A stretch of 64,000 bases of DNA from the NCBI GenBank assembly GCA_963662155.1, contig OY759265.1:13799761-13863760 (forward strand). The letters run 5' to 3'. The position numbers and the translations under genes are program-made. Source of the DNA: Lamellibrachia columna. Taxonomy: Eukaryota; Annelida; Polychaeta; Sabellida; Siboglinidae. A model generated the notes under the pieces. It had not been told where the DNA came from and searched no databases. It was given only the letters and a program-made list of their open reading frames with translations. Positions 1-25,345 of this stretch are shown here, piece after piece (the first letter of the stretch is position 1; each line of letters opens with the position of its first letter).

Positions 1-508
1 ATACATACATACATACATACATACATACATACATACATACATACATACATACATACATACAGACATACAGACCTACATACATACATACATACATACAGAC
101 AGACAGACAGACAGACAGACATACATACATACATGCAGACAGAGAGACATACAGACATACAGACAGACAGACATTCAGATAGACATACAGACAGACATAC
201 ATACATACATACATACATACATACATACACAGACATACAGACAGACAGACATAAGCACAGACATACATACATACATACGTACATACATACATACATACAT
301 ACATACATACATACATACATACAGGCAGACAGACATACATACAGACAGATAGACAGACAGACATACATACAGACAGACAGACAGACAGACATACAGACAT
401 ACATACAGACAGACAGAAAGACATACATACCTACAGACATACATACAGACAGACAGACAGACAGACAGACATACAGACAGACAGACAGACAGACATACAT
501 ACATACAT
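1..508. repeat. Compound tetranucleotide microsatellite (CATA)n/(CAGA)n
   Basis: Uninterrupted mixture of CATA and CAGA units reaching the left edge of the window, so the array is probably longer. Open frames on both strands here are only repeat translations (His-Thr-Tyr, Cys-Leu-Ser and similar). Confidence 0.97.
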
Positions 509-937
509 AGCCACTAACTACTTTACAGCATAGATACTAGATTGTGCAAGTCACGATGCGCTTACGAATGATATACAACGCGCATCGCCATTTTTATAGA
601 TCAGGTGAATTAATTACTTACGGGAATATGAACTTTCTTCGACATGCATTCGACGATTTCTTCTTTGAACGAGGCTCTGTTGCCTGATCGATGAAACGAC
701 TGCGAGCGTACATCAGGTGTTAAACACACGCCAAATAATACTCGATATATAGTTATTTGAAACAATGATGTGATAATAGGGAAGAAGACATCTTAATGAC
801 CAGTGGTTTTTTCTAAATTGAAAATGGCGTAATTAAATTTGACTATATAGAAAATGTTACTGTACATAATTTCGGGAACACGCCCACTAAATTCGAGGAA
901 GTAGAGGGCAAGCCTGCAGAACAACAGAAGATGGTGT

Positions 938-1168
938 GTGCGTGTGCGTGTGCGTGTGAGCGCGAGTGTGAGTGAATGTATGTGCGCGCGCGTGTGCACG
1001 CGTGTGTGCGTGAGTGTATGTGCGCGCGCGTGTGTCCTGTTATATATGTGTGTGTATATATTATATGTTTGTGTGTATGTATGTATGTATGTATGTATGT
1101 ATGTATGTATGTATGTATGTATGTATGTATGTATGTACGTATGCATGTATGTATGTATGCATAGGCGG
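938..1168. repeat. (GTGTGC)n then (TATG)n microsatellite
   Basis: Alternating purine-pyrimidine tract rich in GTGTGC and GCGCGC up to about 1034, then about 20 TATG units from about 1076. Non-coding. Confidence 0.93.
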
Positions 1169-1494
1169 ATCCCATTTTTGAGTACCAAAAAATCCATTAC
1201 AATTGCATGTTAACGGGGGACAAAAGCATTGCCACGAAACAACACAAGCCCAAACTTGTAGTTTACTACGTGCGAATTCCTTAGTAGCAGTCCGACGTTT
1301 TCAGACACTGATCTAGCGCAGGCGATATACTTGGCGTCCAGGGGATCCCCAAAGTTATTCTTAGCATTATCGTTGACGTCGTTCATAGATTCACTGCACA
1401 CGCACACCGCACGCTCGTGTATACAGTACTATACGCATACACGCCCACCTCATGTTTGACCATATCTACCCGCGAAAGAATGAACATACTATGG

Positions 1495-1655
1495 GAATGT
1501 TTGGCGCTCATAGACGTGTTGGGCGCAGTTACTGGATCTGCGCAATCTGCAGATTGCGCTCAATTGCGTTGCGCAATCCTCGGATACTCGAAAATCTGCA
1601 GATTGCGCAGATCCAGCAAATGCGTCCAACAGACGCTCTGGTCGTTTGACGAAAA
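1495..1655. repeat. Foldback element with 24-bp perfect inverted arms
   Basis: Bases 1532-1555 and 1593-1616 are perfect reverse complements (core CTGGATCTGCGCAATCTGCA) separated by 37 bp. Similarity continues imperfectly outwards to roughly 1500 and 1645. It could be a small foldback or MITE-type element, or could form a stem in RNA. No gene is visible across it. Confidence 0.75.
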
Positions 1656-2056
1656 TCGTCTGCATCAGTTCTTCGGACCGGACTTTCAAGATAACAATTG
1701 TCATTTTTATCATTAGAAACTTAAAATTATCCTATCGTATCATCAACGTCTTTGAATATCCTTAATCATTATAACAAGTAATACACGTTTTAAAATCACA
1801 TTTCGCTGTAAGTGAGATCATTTTAACAAAAAACCAAGAGGAGTTATGTATTTTTTTAATGACATTAGGCTTAGCTGCCTGTCGGCCGTATTTCAAGATT
1901 GTATGCTGTCTGTTTGGTATTATGGCAGTAGCCCCTACTAAATATTTCATTTAAGCCAGACATATGCTAGAAGTTACCTATCTACGTCATCCGTTTAGGC
2001 CAGCCTTATGCTATATTTATCCAAGGAAAGCATGCCCCATGAACTTAATTAATTAA

Positions 2057-3881
2057 TTGAGCCAGTCCAACCAGAAGATGTACAAGAAAAACGTTCACGT
2101 CCGGAAGAGCAACGAAGAAACAGTTGCATTTTGTGGAAAACAAACTTGCCTCTTAGAGGCCACAGGGATGATCAGACAAGTACATCGTCCAACAGGGGAA
2201 ACTTCAGGGCAATTCTGGAGACGATGGCTAAACGCGACGACACACTCCGAGAACATCTACAGACCGGAAGGAAGAATGCGCAGTATACACCAAGAACCAT
2301 CCACAATGAAGTGATTGATGTAGTAGCCGAATACGTTAGAAAAGAAAATACACGAAGCCTTGAAGAAGAAAATGCCATCTTTTACATCATGGCAGATGAG
2401 ATCACAGATCCACCTGGTAAACAGGAGATTATGTCAGTGTGCTTGAGGATGCTGGTTGGCTGTAAAGTCAAAGAATTCTTTTTTGATTTTATATATCTTG
2501 AGAGGGCAACGATGGAAGCTATAGCTCATGCTGTCATAGAGTGTCTGAAAGATCATAACATAACAAGGGTCAGAGCTATGTTGGTGCGCAGTGTATGTCC
2601 TCGGATAAGATTGGCGTGCAGGCGAGGATAAAACTGTTGTACCCACGAGCTTTGTATGTACACTGCAGCAGCCATGTCCTAAATTTGAGCATCGCCAATG
2701 CCTATAGATTACCTGCCATCCGGAATATGGTCGACACCCTTAATACAGTATTCCTTTTTTCGATCTGTCCCCCAAACGACAACGATTCCAGGAACGAATC
2801 CTAAAATATCTGGCACCAGATATGAGGAATAAGAAACTTGTCGGAATGTGCAAGACCAAATGATTGGAGCGTCGCACATGCTACGACACGTTTTATGACA
2901 TGGATGAGTTCCTTTGTGAATGTCTGGATGCCGTACTGAATCCGTTTGAATATCATGACATCTACGAGGAAGTTGCATAGACTGGCAGTTGGGATGAGGA
3001 GACCACGACGAAGGCGCAAGGGCTGCTAACCAGTCTCACATACCATCATCGCATTCATCACCACCAAGAATGTTTTGGAGAATATCAGGCCCATGGCCTC
3101 CAAACTTCAAAAGAGGGACTTAGACATATAACAAGCATACAGTATGATCGACCAAACCAGGGAACGAATGGTAACGATGAGACAAACGATAGATACGAGT
3201 ACAGTGTATAGTACAAATATGTTACACGTTTAGTCACACTTCTTGGTACATCCATCTCAGCACCAAGGACACCCCGATCGTCCCGACAGATGCAAAGAGC
3301 CAATGCCCCCCAGTACATCCCCACGGGAGCACTACCTGCGCAATCTGGAAATCCCGTTTTGCGACCACTTGTCTGCCGAATTCCACAATCGATTTAACCC
3401 AGAAAGCAGGAAGGGTATAGAGATTCTTGCTCTACTCCCCGGGACAATTAAAGAGGCGGGAAAGGTACAACATGTTGTGGACGGATTGATGTTCTTGGAG
3501 TCAGACATGCCAAACGTCTCTTCGCTGCGAGCTGAGCTGAAGGAATGGCAGCGCTATTTGAGAATCACAGAGCCCACACAGTCATCGTCCTCGCCTAACC
3601 TGACTGAATGTCTCGAGCACGCAGATGAAGACATCTTCCCGAACATCCGCACCCTGTTGAGGATCCGTTGCACTCTTCCTGTTGGAAGCTGTGAGGCAGA
3701 GCGTTCGTTCCCCTGTCTGCAACTGGTCAAAACCTACCTTTGTAACAGGAAGATCGGCTTTCTGGTTTCACCCTGATGAACATGAACCACGACATGGAGA
3801 TTGGTTTGGAAGCAGTTTGTCAAATGTTCATAGAAAGTAACAAATGGAAAATGTTCTCAAGTTACACACTGTATCAATAAT
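2057..3881 (+). pseudogene. Decayed hAT-superfamily transposase (DUF4371/ZMYM1-like)
   Basis: Segments in shifting frames assemble in order into a hAT-type transposase of the kind annotated as ZMYM1-like or P52rIPK-like. The N-terminal part contains FCGKQ and LPLRGH (about 2110-2165). The DUF4371-like part contains NRGNF and the acidic patch IMADEITD (about 2390). A segment with CSSHVLNL follows (about 2660). The C-terminal hAT dimerisation region has LPVGSCEAERSF (about 3680-3715), then LMNMNHDMEI in another frame (about 3773). Frame changes near 2130, 2595, 2805 and 3772 and internal stops mean no intact protein. hAT transposases catalyse cut-and-paste DNA transposition. Terminal inverted repeats were not identified, so element limits are unknown. 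The dimerisation motif makes the family call firm; the subfamily is inference. Confidence 0.85.
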
Positions 3882-5149
3882 CAACGTGACTCAAATCAGG
3901 TGTGCTAATATTATCACAATGGAAAAGGCAACGAGTACTATAGTTTGATGTATAATGATTAACAGATATGCTAATGGACTAAAGATGGATAAAAACTAAA
4001 AATGTCTAAAGAGTTATTAAAACACAACTGATATAAACATAGTTACTAGTATCTAGTTGCATCCAGCACCCGGCAACATTCTATTAACTGACTATTGTCT
4101 GCATAATTATATTGTGGTTATAATGTTATGGTTTTTTGAGATCTTATTCGAGTAGTTAGCCTTTTCAGAACTGTTTCGCCAAGCTGACCTCAGTGGTTCT
4201 TTAACGTCCCAAATTGAGACGGGACCGACATACGAGGGATACGCAGTCCACACTGTTGAGAGCCAGGCTCATATACCAAATCTACCGTGTCCGGTTTGCG
4301 TCTTGAATTCAGAACTATGGCATGAAAGGTGGATGTGCTAATCACTACATTTATATTTTGGGGTTTGTAATATAAGTACACAACGTCAATTAGTTATGTC
4401 ATACAGCTCTTCTTTCTGCGGTGTATGTATTTCTATGATGCATTTTAATTTACATGCCTCAAAGGTATCAGGAAACGTTTTAATCTACCAGTTTGCACTC
4501 ACTGTTGTTACATGGTACTACTACCTTTAGCAGAATGTCTCCCGATTCACATTCAGATCATGAATCAAATGGTGCGCTTTATACAGAGTAGTTTATAATA
4601 CAACAACGATTTGGATATACTCTCTTGAGAGAGCGATTTAGCCTTTTGGGGTATTGGTTTATATATGTCTAACAGTTTCAGTTACACTTTGTCTCAGTTC
4701 AAACTTGATGCCACGACTTTCTGTAATATGAAATTTAACTACTTTTATTATATCATTCAGAACCACTGGATGAGAAACTATTAAACTCAGTTTCCTTGGC
4801 AAAGGATGTGTTGAGTAATATAGAGAATGCGTGTAGCAATTTTTTAGCCAAATATATCTCTTTGTGTGCAAAAATACTCGCTTTTTGACTAAACATTTGC
4901 ATTACTATAGTTGTTTTAGTCAATATTGCAATAAATGGCACATGAGAGACGTTTAATATTGTATTTTCGTTTGGACATTTTCAGACCCACCGCATTTTCT
5001 TCGTTGGAACAGGCCTACCTACAGGTGTAAATGAAACAAAATCCGCTGCGTTTTGCAGAAACTCTAGACTCAAAAGTAAATTTGGCATTCGAAGTTATAC
5101 TTATGTGACGAATACAAGAAAATACACAGGACTACTTTGTCACGATTTT
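3882..5149. other. AT-rich stretch with no recognised feature
   Basis: Only short, unconserved open frames on both strands. No repeat array, splice-bounded exon or familiar protein motif was recognised. Confidence 0.5.
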
Positions 5150-5402
5150 TTATTTTCAGCAAATCCGTATTAAAACGGGAAACGGCCAGAGGCCGTATTC
5201 CTCCCGAAAATCCGTATTGTATACGGAAAATTCGTATTATGTTGCATGTTGCATTCGTGCGATGTTGCATTCGTACGATGTTGGTAGGTTGATGTTGTCC
5301 CACACCAACCCATCCCGAGGCGCGTCGCCCCTCGTTTCGCTCCTCCGGCGCTTCATACATTACCTTGGACCCCCCTTTTATAAATCCTGGATCCGCCCCT
5401 GG

Positions 5403-5403
<1 letters not shown>
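5150..5403. mobile_element. Probable non-autonomous DNA transposon (MITE-like) fragment
   Basis: The segment holds repeated AATCCGTATT and CCGTATT motifs and ends in CCTGGATCCGCCCCTGG, which resembles the terminal sequence of many animal hAT-type non-autonomous elements and the ends seen near 61856-62112 and 63838-63900. It abuts the long microsatellite that follows. The opposite end and a target duplication were not found. Confidence 0.4.
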
Positions 5404-6478
<1,075 letters not shown>

Positions 6479-6479
6479 C

Positions 6480-7540
6480 ACAGTACTTAAACGATGCAGA
6501 TATGCCATAACACAATTTCACTCTTTATGCATAGCAACATAATTTTTTATGTGCTAAACTAATCTCGCGATTAAACATAATAAAAATTATAGTCAAAACT
6601 ACGACGTATAATTATGTACGTATATCTCACCCACTTACCCCATTTTCTCCTCTGCCCTTTGTGACGTCAGTTCCAGGTTCTTCGTGAGTTGCTAAATCGA
6701 AATTTCCTGACGTTACAGTCGATCGCCTCTGAAACGGCGTATTATGCAGTGAGAGCTTTGCTGCTCGTTGGTGACACATAACCTGTAATCGTGTACAACT
6801 ATACAATGTTCATCACACGACGAGGCTCCTGCACAAAATAGGCGTTATGTTCTTTCAAGAAACCATAGTTAACACATTGTGGAAATCTTGCATTTTAATG
6901 CGTGTTTTTTTAGACAATGTATCTTGAAAATGGGCAGTCCAAATGCAATACAAATTAGTGTGCATACACTTGAAAAGATTATGATAATTACATAACGTAA
7001 ACAATAATCATATTATTATAATCGATGACATTAGCGATGACAGTCCACATCCATAGATATCTTCAAGAATAACATGTACCTAACAAAATGGCTCTATGGT
7101 CCTTGGTTTCATCATGCACCGACACAAATCTGAAGCAATTACACTGATAAATAAAGGAGATACACTCTTTGTAAGTAACGACGGTGACAAACAACTTGAG
7201 AGTTGAGAAAAAAATTAAGAAAAACACAGTCAAAGTTTTAACAACTTTAACGTGACACTGTAATATCAAAAAGTGCACGTACATGAATAACATTTTGCAA
7301 ATATATTATCTACCATTATGTCTCTCAGTAGACATTTAATAACTAAAGTGCACTATATATTTTATAATTACAATTATGTTGTAATAAAAAAAATGAAAAC
7401 AATCTACATTCATATTAAAAAAGTGCATATATAACAACATGCCAAGAAATTACACTGCAAAGTAAAGGAAATACTAATTTTAACTACTACTAAGTAATGT
7501 AACACAGGGGTACATTATGTGTATTCCTTTGTGCTGGCTT
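6480..7540. other. No recognised feature
   Basis: AT-rich DNA without a convincing coding segment, array or transposon end. Confidence 0.5.
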
Positions 7541-8309
7541 GTGCAGTTGGTGCAGTTACTGTCTCAGTCGTCAGGCACAAGCTTCCTGGGCTGATGCCAC
7601 CATCCGTGTGCCAGACACGACGTCCAGTGCCTCGCACAGCTTGCGTATGGCGAGTTCGGCACTACTGTTGAACTCGCAGATGGCGACACCAGCCGAACGC
7701 TAACGACACCAGCCGAACGAAGTGATTCATTGGTATTCTGCGTCTCCCCTCTCACACACCGACCGAGAAGACTGGGATGACCGCGCGTACATTTCCTTCA
7801 CGTGCAGTGTCACTTCGAGTGACATCGGCGCGCCGATGTTGTCGCGGTGAGGGTCGGGTGCCTCGCCAGTGACCTGTGCTCGCTTGTAGAAACACCGACT
7901 ACCCTCACCGTCAGGACACCGGTCATGCTGTGGGTCATCATCAGCTGAGATGGCGTGGTAGAATGTCGCGAATACAGCATCAGTCATGGTGTCGCGGTTT
8001 ATTCTGTGGGCTCGTATTACTTTCCTGTAATAGGCGGTGAGTTTGATGATAGTGGCCTGTGTTAACTTGCCTTAGCCACGACCACCAAGGGTGACGCCCT
8101 TCTTCTTGCTCTCCGTGGAAAACATGCGGAGAGTCGTACCGAGTCGCTTCGACACATGGTTTACAGAGTCTTACTTCTCAATCGGAGTATCGCCGAACAC
8201 CCGCTTGCTGTACAGCTGGTTGTACGTCTTGGCGTCTCCGTCAGACAAGAGGGTTGTGTAACGGAACCCAAACTTGTCGATGGAGCGTTTCCACAGCTGC
8301 TCAGCAGCA

Positions 8310-8401
8310 GCCGCCTCCATCCCGCCCGATGAGCCGCCTCCATCCCGCCCGATGAGCCGCCTCCATCCCGCCCGATGAGCCGCCTCCATCCCGCCCGATG
8401 A
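8310..8401. repeat. 23-bp tandem repeat, four copies
   Basis: Four identical 23-bp units beginning GCCGCCTCCATCCCGCCCGA. On the minus strand each unit encodes the conserved SSGGMEA motif of the surrounding transposase remnant. Confidence 0.95.
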
Positions 8402-8485
8402 GCCGCTGTAGTTTATGTTGCAGTGTCGGTGTGCAGCCTTCCACGCCTTGTACTCGTCTGTGTCTTCACCACCGTAGCGCGCAAA

Positions 8486-8602
8486 GGCACCAGCACAACT
8501 GTGACAGTACAGCGACAGGATCAACGGCACCAGCACAACTGTGACAGTACAGCGACAGGATCAACGGCACCAGCACAACTGCGACAGTACAGCGACAGGA
8601 TC
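8486..8602. repeat. 40-bp tandem repeat, about three copies
   Basis: Three near-identical units starting GGCACCAGCACAACTG. On the minus strand each encodes the conserved LSLYCHSCAGA segment of the Mutator-like remnant. The period is not a multiple of three, so the expansion shifts the reading frame. Confidence 0.95.
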
Positions 8603-9757
8603 ACTAAGTCGATCACGAGGCCAGTCTCAATCTCGACATCACACCGAGGCTGTACTTCAACTTATGGCCTCGTGTCATCCACGTACCGTCAAAACTGACA
8701 GTCAAGTCAATGATGCCCTCCTCGGTCGGGATGGACAGTTCGCGATCAATGTAGGTGCGACGGACCACCTCCACTGCGTCATCGAGGAGGGCCGATGTCG
8801 CCATCAAGTTTGTATTGGCAACCACCTTCACATGACTCGTATACGTCTTGGTGGTCAGAGCGTTCATGTCGAGATGCGACGCAGCTTCATCACAACCCAC
8901 TGCCATGTTCACTGTGGCGGCGACGGGTAAACGTCGATCACTGCTGTACGTTGACTTGAGGGAGGACGAATTCAGTATGTAGTACAGTACAGTATGTCTG
9001 CAACAGACACACAACGCCATGGTTGCAGTCAACAGGCCGAATGGTGAGGGTAGTGCACCCGCACAACGTACAAGCCAAATCCCCCACCAGCACCGACATC
9101 ACTTCCAATCGCAGGATGGTTGTCTTCACGTCATTGGTGCACGCATCACCATCAGTTGACTCACTCGCATCAGGCAGCTAACGGAACCCAAACTTCCTCT
9201 TTGTTGCAGAAGTCACAGACGATGGAGTCGCTGACGTTGACGGGGTTGGTTCACCCACTACCTGCTGATGAAATAAATGTCACCAATCAGTCACAATTTG
9301 CTTACAAAATGTGTGAGGATAAAATTATTTATTTTGGTGACAGGTTTAGACTAAAGTTTAGTCTAGGATAGACTCAGTGCCGCCGTAAGTCAGGCCCTTG
9401 TCCGTGCCAGCATCAAGGACAAGGGCATTGGCTTGCGTCTGACAATTCTAAGACAATTCCTCTTTATGGCACAACATGTTTTATTTAGAAAGTCATGCAT
9501 ACCCAGATTAAAAAATATGACCAGATTCAGAGGCACATTTGTAACACTCATAAAATAATATATAATACAGCATTGCATTAATAAAATAAAAAAAAGTTTT
9601 ACGATGCATGTACATGCATTGCAAAATTAGAAAACAACCATAAATAATAATATTTGGATTAATGATTCAATAACATAACTTATTACCTGATGCGACGCGC
9701 CAGGTCTAGGACCAGGTCCAGGCACCAAATCGTCATTCTCAGCCCCAGGCACCGCAT

Positions 9758-9843
9758 GGCCGTGGGCCGTGGGTCGTCGGCCGTGGGTCGTGGGCCGTGG
9801 GCCGTGGGCCGTGGGCCGTGGGCCTTGGGCCGTGGGCCGTGGC
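9758..9843. repeat. GC-rich (CGTGGGC)n minisatellite
   Basis: About twelve 7-bp units of CGTGGGC and variants (CGTGGGT, CGTCGGC). Non-coding. Confidence 0.9.
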
Positions 9844-10745
9844 TCTCGTCGTCAAGTTTTCTCGCCGTTTAGTTGACTTAGCTGCGAGTGCTAATTGCAT
9901 CTTGCTCCGATGACTACCTTTCTACGTACCGAAACGAGGTGATTTCTTCTTACTTGGCAACGGCATGTTTTTTATTTCACTAGTAAACAGATTGATGAAG
10001 CGGAATAAAATGTCGCCTTGAACGTAAACACTACTCGCAGGAAGTGGGCTGAGGACGAGGGTCAGCCAAAACCAGCCAGTAAGGCGCCTCGTGCGAGTCA
10101 CGTGATGACAATAAACCAATCCAAGGCGATCTCTTTGTGGGTGGGGCTTCGTTTAATCCCGCCTTTACGCGGCCTACAGCAGCTTTATAAAGAGCACGTG
10201 GATCGTATTTTAAGGGGAGAAACTGCTCTTTCCAATGGCGCAAAACATCGCTTGAATCGGAAGATGTTTCGCATCAATGCGTAAAAGCAAAAACTTAGTT
10301 ATATTTTATTATCTGAATTCGTTCATTTCGTGAAAGAAACAACTTAGCAAAGGCAAGTTGAATCATTTATGTAACAGCATAATATGTAAACACATTTATT
10401 AAATAATTTTTTTCGAATTCCGTGAAATTTACCAGTCAGTCACCTTAGTTCGTTGCTTCAAGCTTATAGCTGAAACTGCAATACGGTTACGCATGAGATA
10501 AGGTCAACTTATAGAATCTACATTGTATAAATACGCATAACTTAAGCGATATACTATTGTTTCACGTGCCAACTTATATCAGATATATTTGACGCAAAAT
10601 ACACTTTTTAAATGAAATACACTTTTAAATGACGAACGGGAACGTCCTCCATTAAAGAACACGAAGAATGACGCCATGCCGAACAGCAATTGTAACTGTT
10701 GCCACACAATTTAACTTGTAAAACGATTGAATCTGTTCCACCCGG
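9844..10745. other. Intergenic or intronic segment, possible promoter-like cluster
   Basis: No exon with conserved sequence was recognised. Around 10098-10190 there is an E-box or CRE-like TCACGTGATGACA, an inverted-CCAAT-type CCAATC and a TATA-like TTTATAAAG on the plus strand. This could be a promoter remnant but nothing downstream supports a gene. The segment should contain NOX5-like downstream exons if the gene is complete here, and none was found. Confidence 0.25.
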
Positions 10746-10750
10746 CTCAC

Positions 10751-22952
<12,202 letters not shown>

Positions 22953-23834
22953 CGTAAGGCGTGTGTCACTCCCCACCTAAGCACGGCAACTCCACCACGG
23001 GAAAGGTTAATGTGTCGAAAGATATTTGTACAAGTTTGTACACTGACGATTATGCAGCAATAGAACAAATGTGTATTTCGCTTCCCGCTTGTCTTGTGCG
23101 TTCTGATATTATCGGTAGACGATCTCAGACTGTCTGCTTGACAGTTTGTCGCTGCGTCATAGACTGTGCAATTGCGTCAGATGGTTGAGCAGGAAATTCC
23201 GCTATATTCTCGTGCGTTCTGTCACGCACTGCTCTGAATGCAGCACGTACACGACTGCACGTACACTGCTGCACGTACTCCGCTGTGGACGAGTGAGTAC
23301 GCGGGATGAAAGCGTCAACACGTCAACCGCGCATTAGAACCGAACATTGCACGGTTCGCTGGAGTTGAAGACAATGCTTTCGAATGTCCGTTGCTGGTCG
23401 CCGCGGCTGACCGACGCTGCTGTAGACCAAGAAGACGGCCTGTCGGAAACATCTCAACATCGTCACAAGTCGGCTACATACGTCGTTAGGGAGGTTGAAG
23501 TTGTATATTACACCGTCAATCACCGAAACGTCCGGGATTTTCCCCGTGAATTCCCGTGTCGTTTAAAAAGCGTAGTGCGCATGGATTGAAAAAGACATAA
23601 CTCAAACTATAGTTGTAGCGTCAGATGTATAACTCAACATTTCTAGCGTCATTGCGAGATATTTGAAGGAGTTAAACGAGTAGGTAATGTCTAAAATAAA
23701 ATGTCAAACTAATCGACGCAAATGTTTCGCTGCCGAGACCTCGCGATATTTTAGAAGGGAATCATTAATGACATATGATGATCAGAATGCGGAAGCACAA
23801 CGAATAACTGATTTAACAAGGCGTCAAGCTCCAG
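22953..23834. other. Upstream region of the NOX5-like gene
   Basis: No coding exon was recognised. It should hold the 5' UTR and promoter. A three-copy 14-bp repeat of GCACGTAC lies at 23243-23284, about 290-330 bp upstream of the start codon. Confidence 0.4.
23243..23284. promoter_or_regulatory. Three tandem GCACGTAC boxes upstream of NOX5-like start
   Basis: Three units at an exact 14-bp period (23243, 23257, 23271), each with GCACGTAC, whose reverse complement contains TACGTG. The ACGTG core is that of hypoxia-response and bHLH-PAS elements. Function is inferred from motif and position only. Confidence 0.35.
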
Positions 23835-24010
23835 ACGCAAGTTAACAAGGAAGCCATTGGCTTTATGAGAGTTTGTCATCTTTAAAAAGTCCGCCCTTGC
23901 GAGATATCGGCCAATTTTGATTTTAATCATATCGACAAAGTTGACATTTACACAATCAGTTGATGGATTATATAAATGTGAACAGCGACCATTCTGTGTG
24001 GTCTGTGTAC
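23835..24010 (-). mobile_element. Degenerate CR1-like LINE A 3' fragment
   Basis: Reverse-strand match to the C-terminal coding end of LINE A: CCGCCCTTGCGAGATATCGG pairs with the conserved ATATCTCAGGAGGGCGGGTT end, preceded by a degraded version of the NMFKNK region. Confidence 0.6.
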
Positions 24011-24379
24011 GTGTACGTGTACGTGTACGTGTACTGTGTACGTGTCTGGTATACCGAGGGTTGCAAATGCACCTTGTTGCACACAGACCGATGAAGTCAT
24101 TGGCCAAATTACCCTTGCAATATGTTTGATTTATCATACTTGAAACATCGTGCCATTACGTGCCGGGCAGTTTGTCGGTAATCATGTGAATGATTTCTCG
24201 GCTGTAGCCGTCATAGCTCACAGTGGCACACAAGGGGCAGCGCTGTACCACTGCAGTAATAATACATCTCGACATTAGGTCAACATTAGAAGGGGTTAGA
24301 TGAGTGTTTAATGTCTAAAATAAAATGTCAAACTAGAAGAACGCAAATGTTTCGGTGTCGAGACCTCGCGATGTTTTAG

Positions 24380-24620
24380 AATATCTATATATCTATACAT
24401 TGCCCGCCCTTGTGAGATATCGGCTAATTTAGTGTTGAACCATTTCGATAAAGCTGGCACTAGCACTATCAGTTGTTGATTGTTCAATTCATTCATTATC
24501 CTCTGTCAGAAAGAATATGTTCTAATATCCAATCTACATTGTTCTTTTACTATCACTACTTTGTGCACTCTTGTTCTTCTACTTTAAATACTGTGAAGAA
24601 AATATTCTATAAATATGAAC
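24380..24620 (-). mobile_element. Degenerate CR1-like LINE A 3' fragment
   Basis: Second nearby copy with CGCCCTTGTGAGATATCGGC and downstream similarity. The flanking text (AACAGCGACCATCCTGTGTG and the following CGTGCCATCACGTGC) also repeats that of 23980-24180, so this pair is a local duplication of about 500 bp. Confidence 0.6.
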
Positions 24621-25124
24621 AGCGACCATCCTGTGTGGTTCATGTAAGTGTCTGGTATACTGAGGCGTGCAAATGCATCTTGTGGCACAAAGACCGATGA
24701 AGTCAATGCCAAAATTAGCCTTACTCGTGGTTGCAACATGTTTGATTTATCATACTTCTAACGTCGTGCCATCACGTGCTGGGCAGACTGTCGGTATTCC
24801 GTGAATGATTGCTCGGTCGTAGCCGTTATAGCGCACAATGGTATGCAAAGGGCAAATGCATCCCACTAAAATAACAACATCATAACATTAGATGACTCAT
24901 AACTTATGATAATTTGCATCGTTGTTGTGTGGTTACTTACTTCGACGAATGAATCGCGCGCGGTCTAAAGTCCACAAAGTTGGGATTTTAGGTGCGAGTT
25001 TTCGAGTCTACTGGCGTAGTGTTTCAAACAAAGCAATGCGTTTGCCCGTCCAACAATCCTTGCCCAGAGCGCATTACCCTTTGCCCCGGCAGACGTGTTC
25101 ACGCAAGCAACATTTCAACTTGTC

Positions 25125-25345
25125 GTGGAAGTATCCAGCCACGATACAATTGCTGCGCGAAAGATGTCCGTTCTTATAATTTTATCACTAGAATTCCGCC
25201 ACTGCCTACAACTCATTTTGTACAGCTGAGTGAACTGACGCATTCGGTACTGAACGAAATTGCACACGCTTTGAATGGCAGTAACAAAAGTTGATTGGAA
25301 CCCCGATCCCCTCAGTCGAGAGTCTAACGTTCTATATTCCAATAT
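25125..25345 (-). mobile_element. Divergent SINE-like repeat copy
   Basis: Shares GGAAGTATCCAGCCACGATA, CAGCTGAGTGAACTGACGCA and the end TCAGTCGAGAGTCTAACGTT with the copy at 26475-26720. In reverse complement the end resembles a tRNA-derived head (box B-like GGTTC). Confidence 0.55.

Larger units (their letters stand above)
7540..9260 (-). pseudogene. Decayed Mutator-like transposase with internal tandem duplications
   Basis: Reading leftwards, broken frames give the motif order of animal Mutator-like transposase-domain proteins. LSIPTEEG and VSFDGTWMTRGHK lie at about 8640-8740, LSLYCHSCAGAF at about 8475-8525, GSSGGMEAA and LWKRSIDKFGFRYT at about 8250-8400, LLSDGDAKTYN at about 8215-8250, and a C-terminal VFATFYHAISADDDPQHDRC at about 7910-7980. 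The SFDGTW and DGD acidic residues are in the expected places. The frame is lost several times, and two conserved segments are locally multiplied (8310-8401 and 8486-8602). Such enzymes mobilise Mutator-type DNA elements. Terminal inverted repeats and target duplications were not found. Confidence 0.82.
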
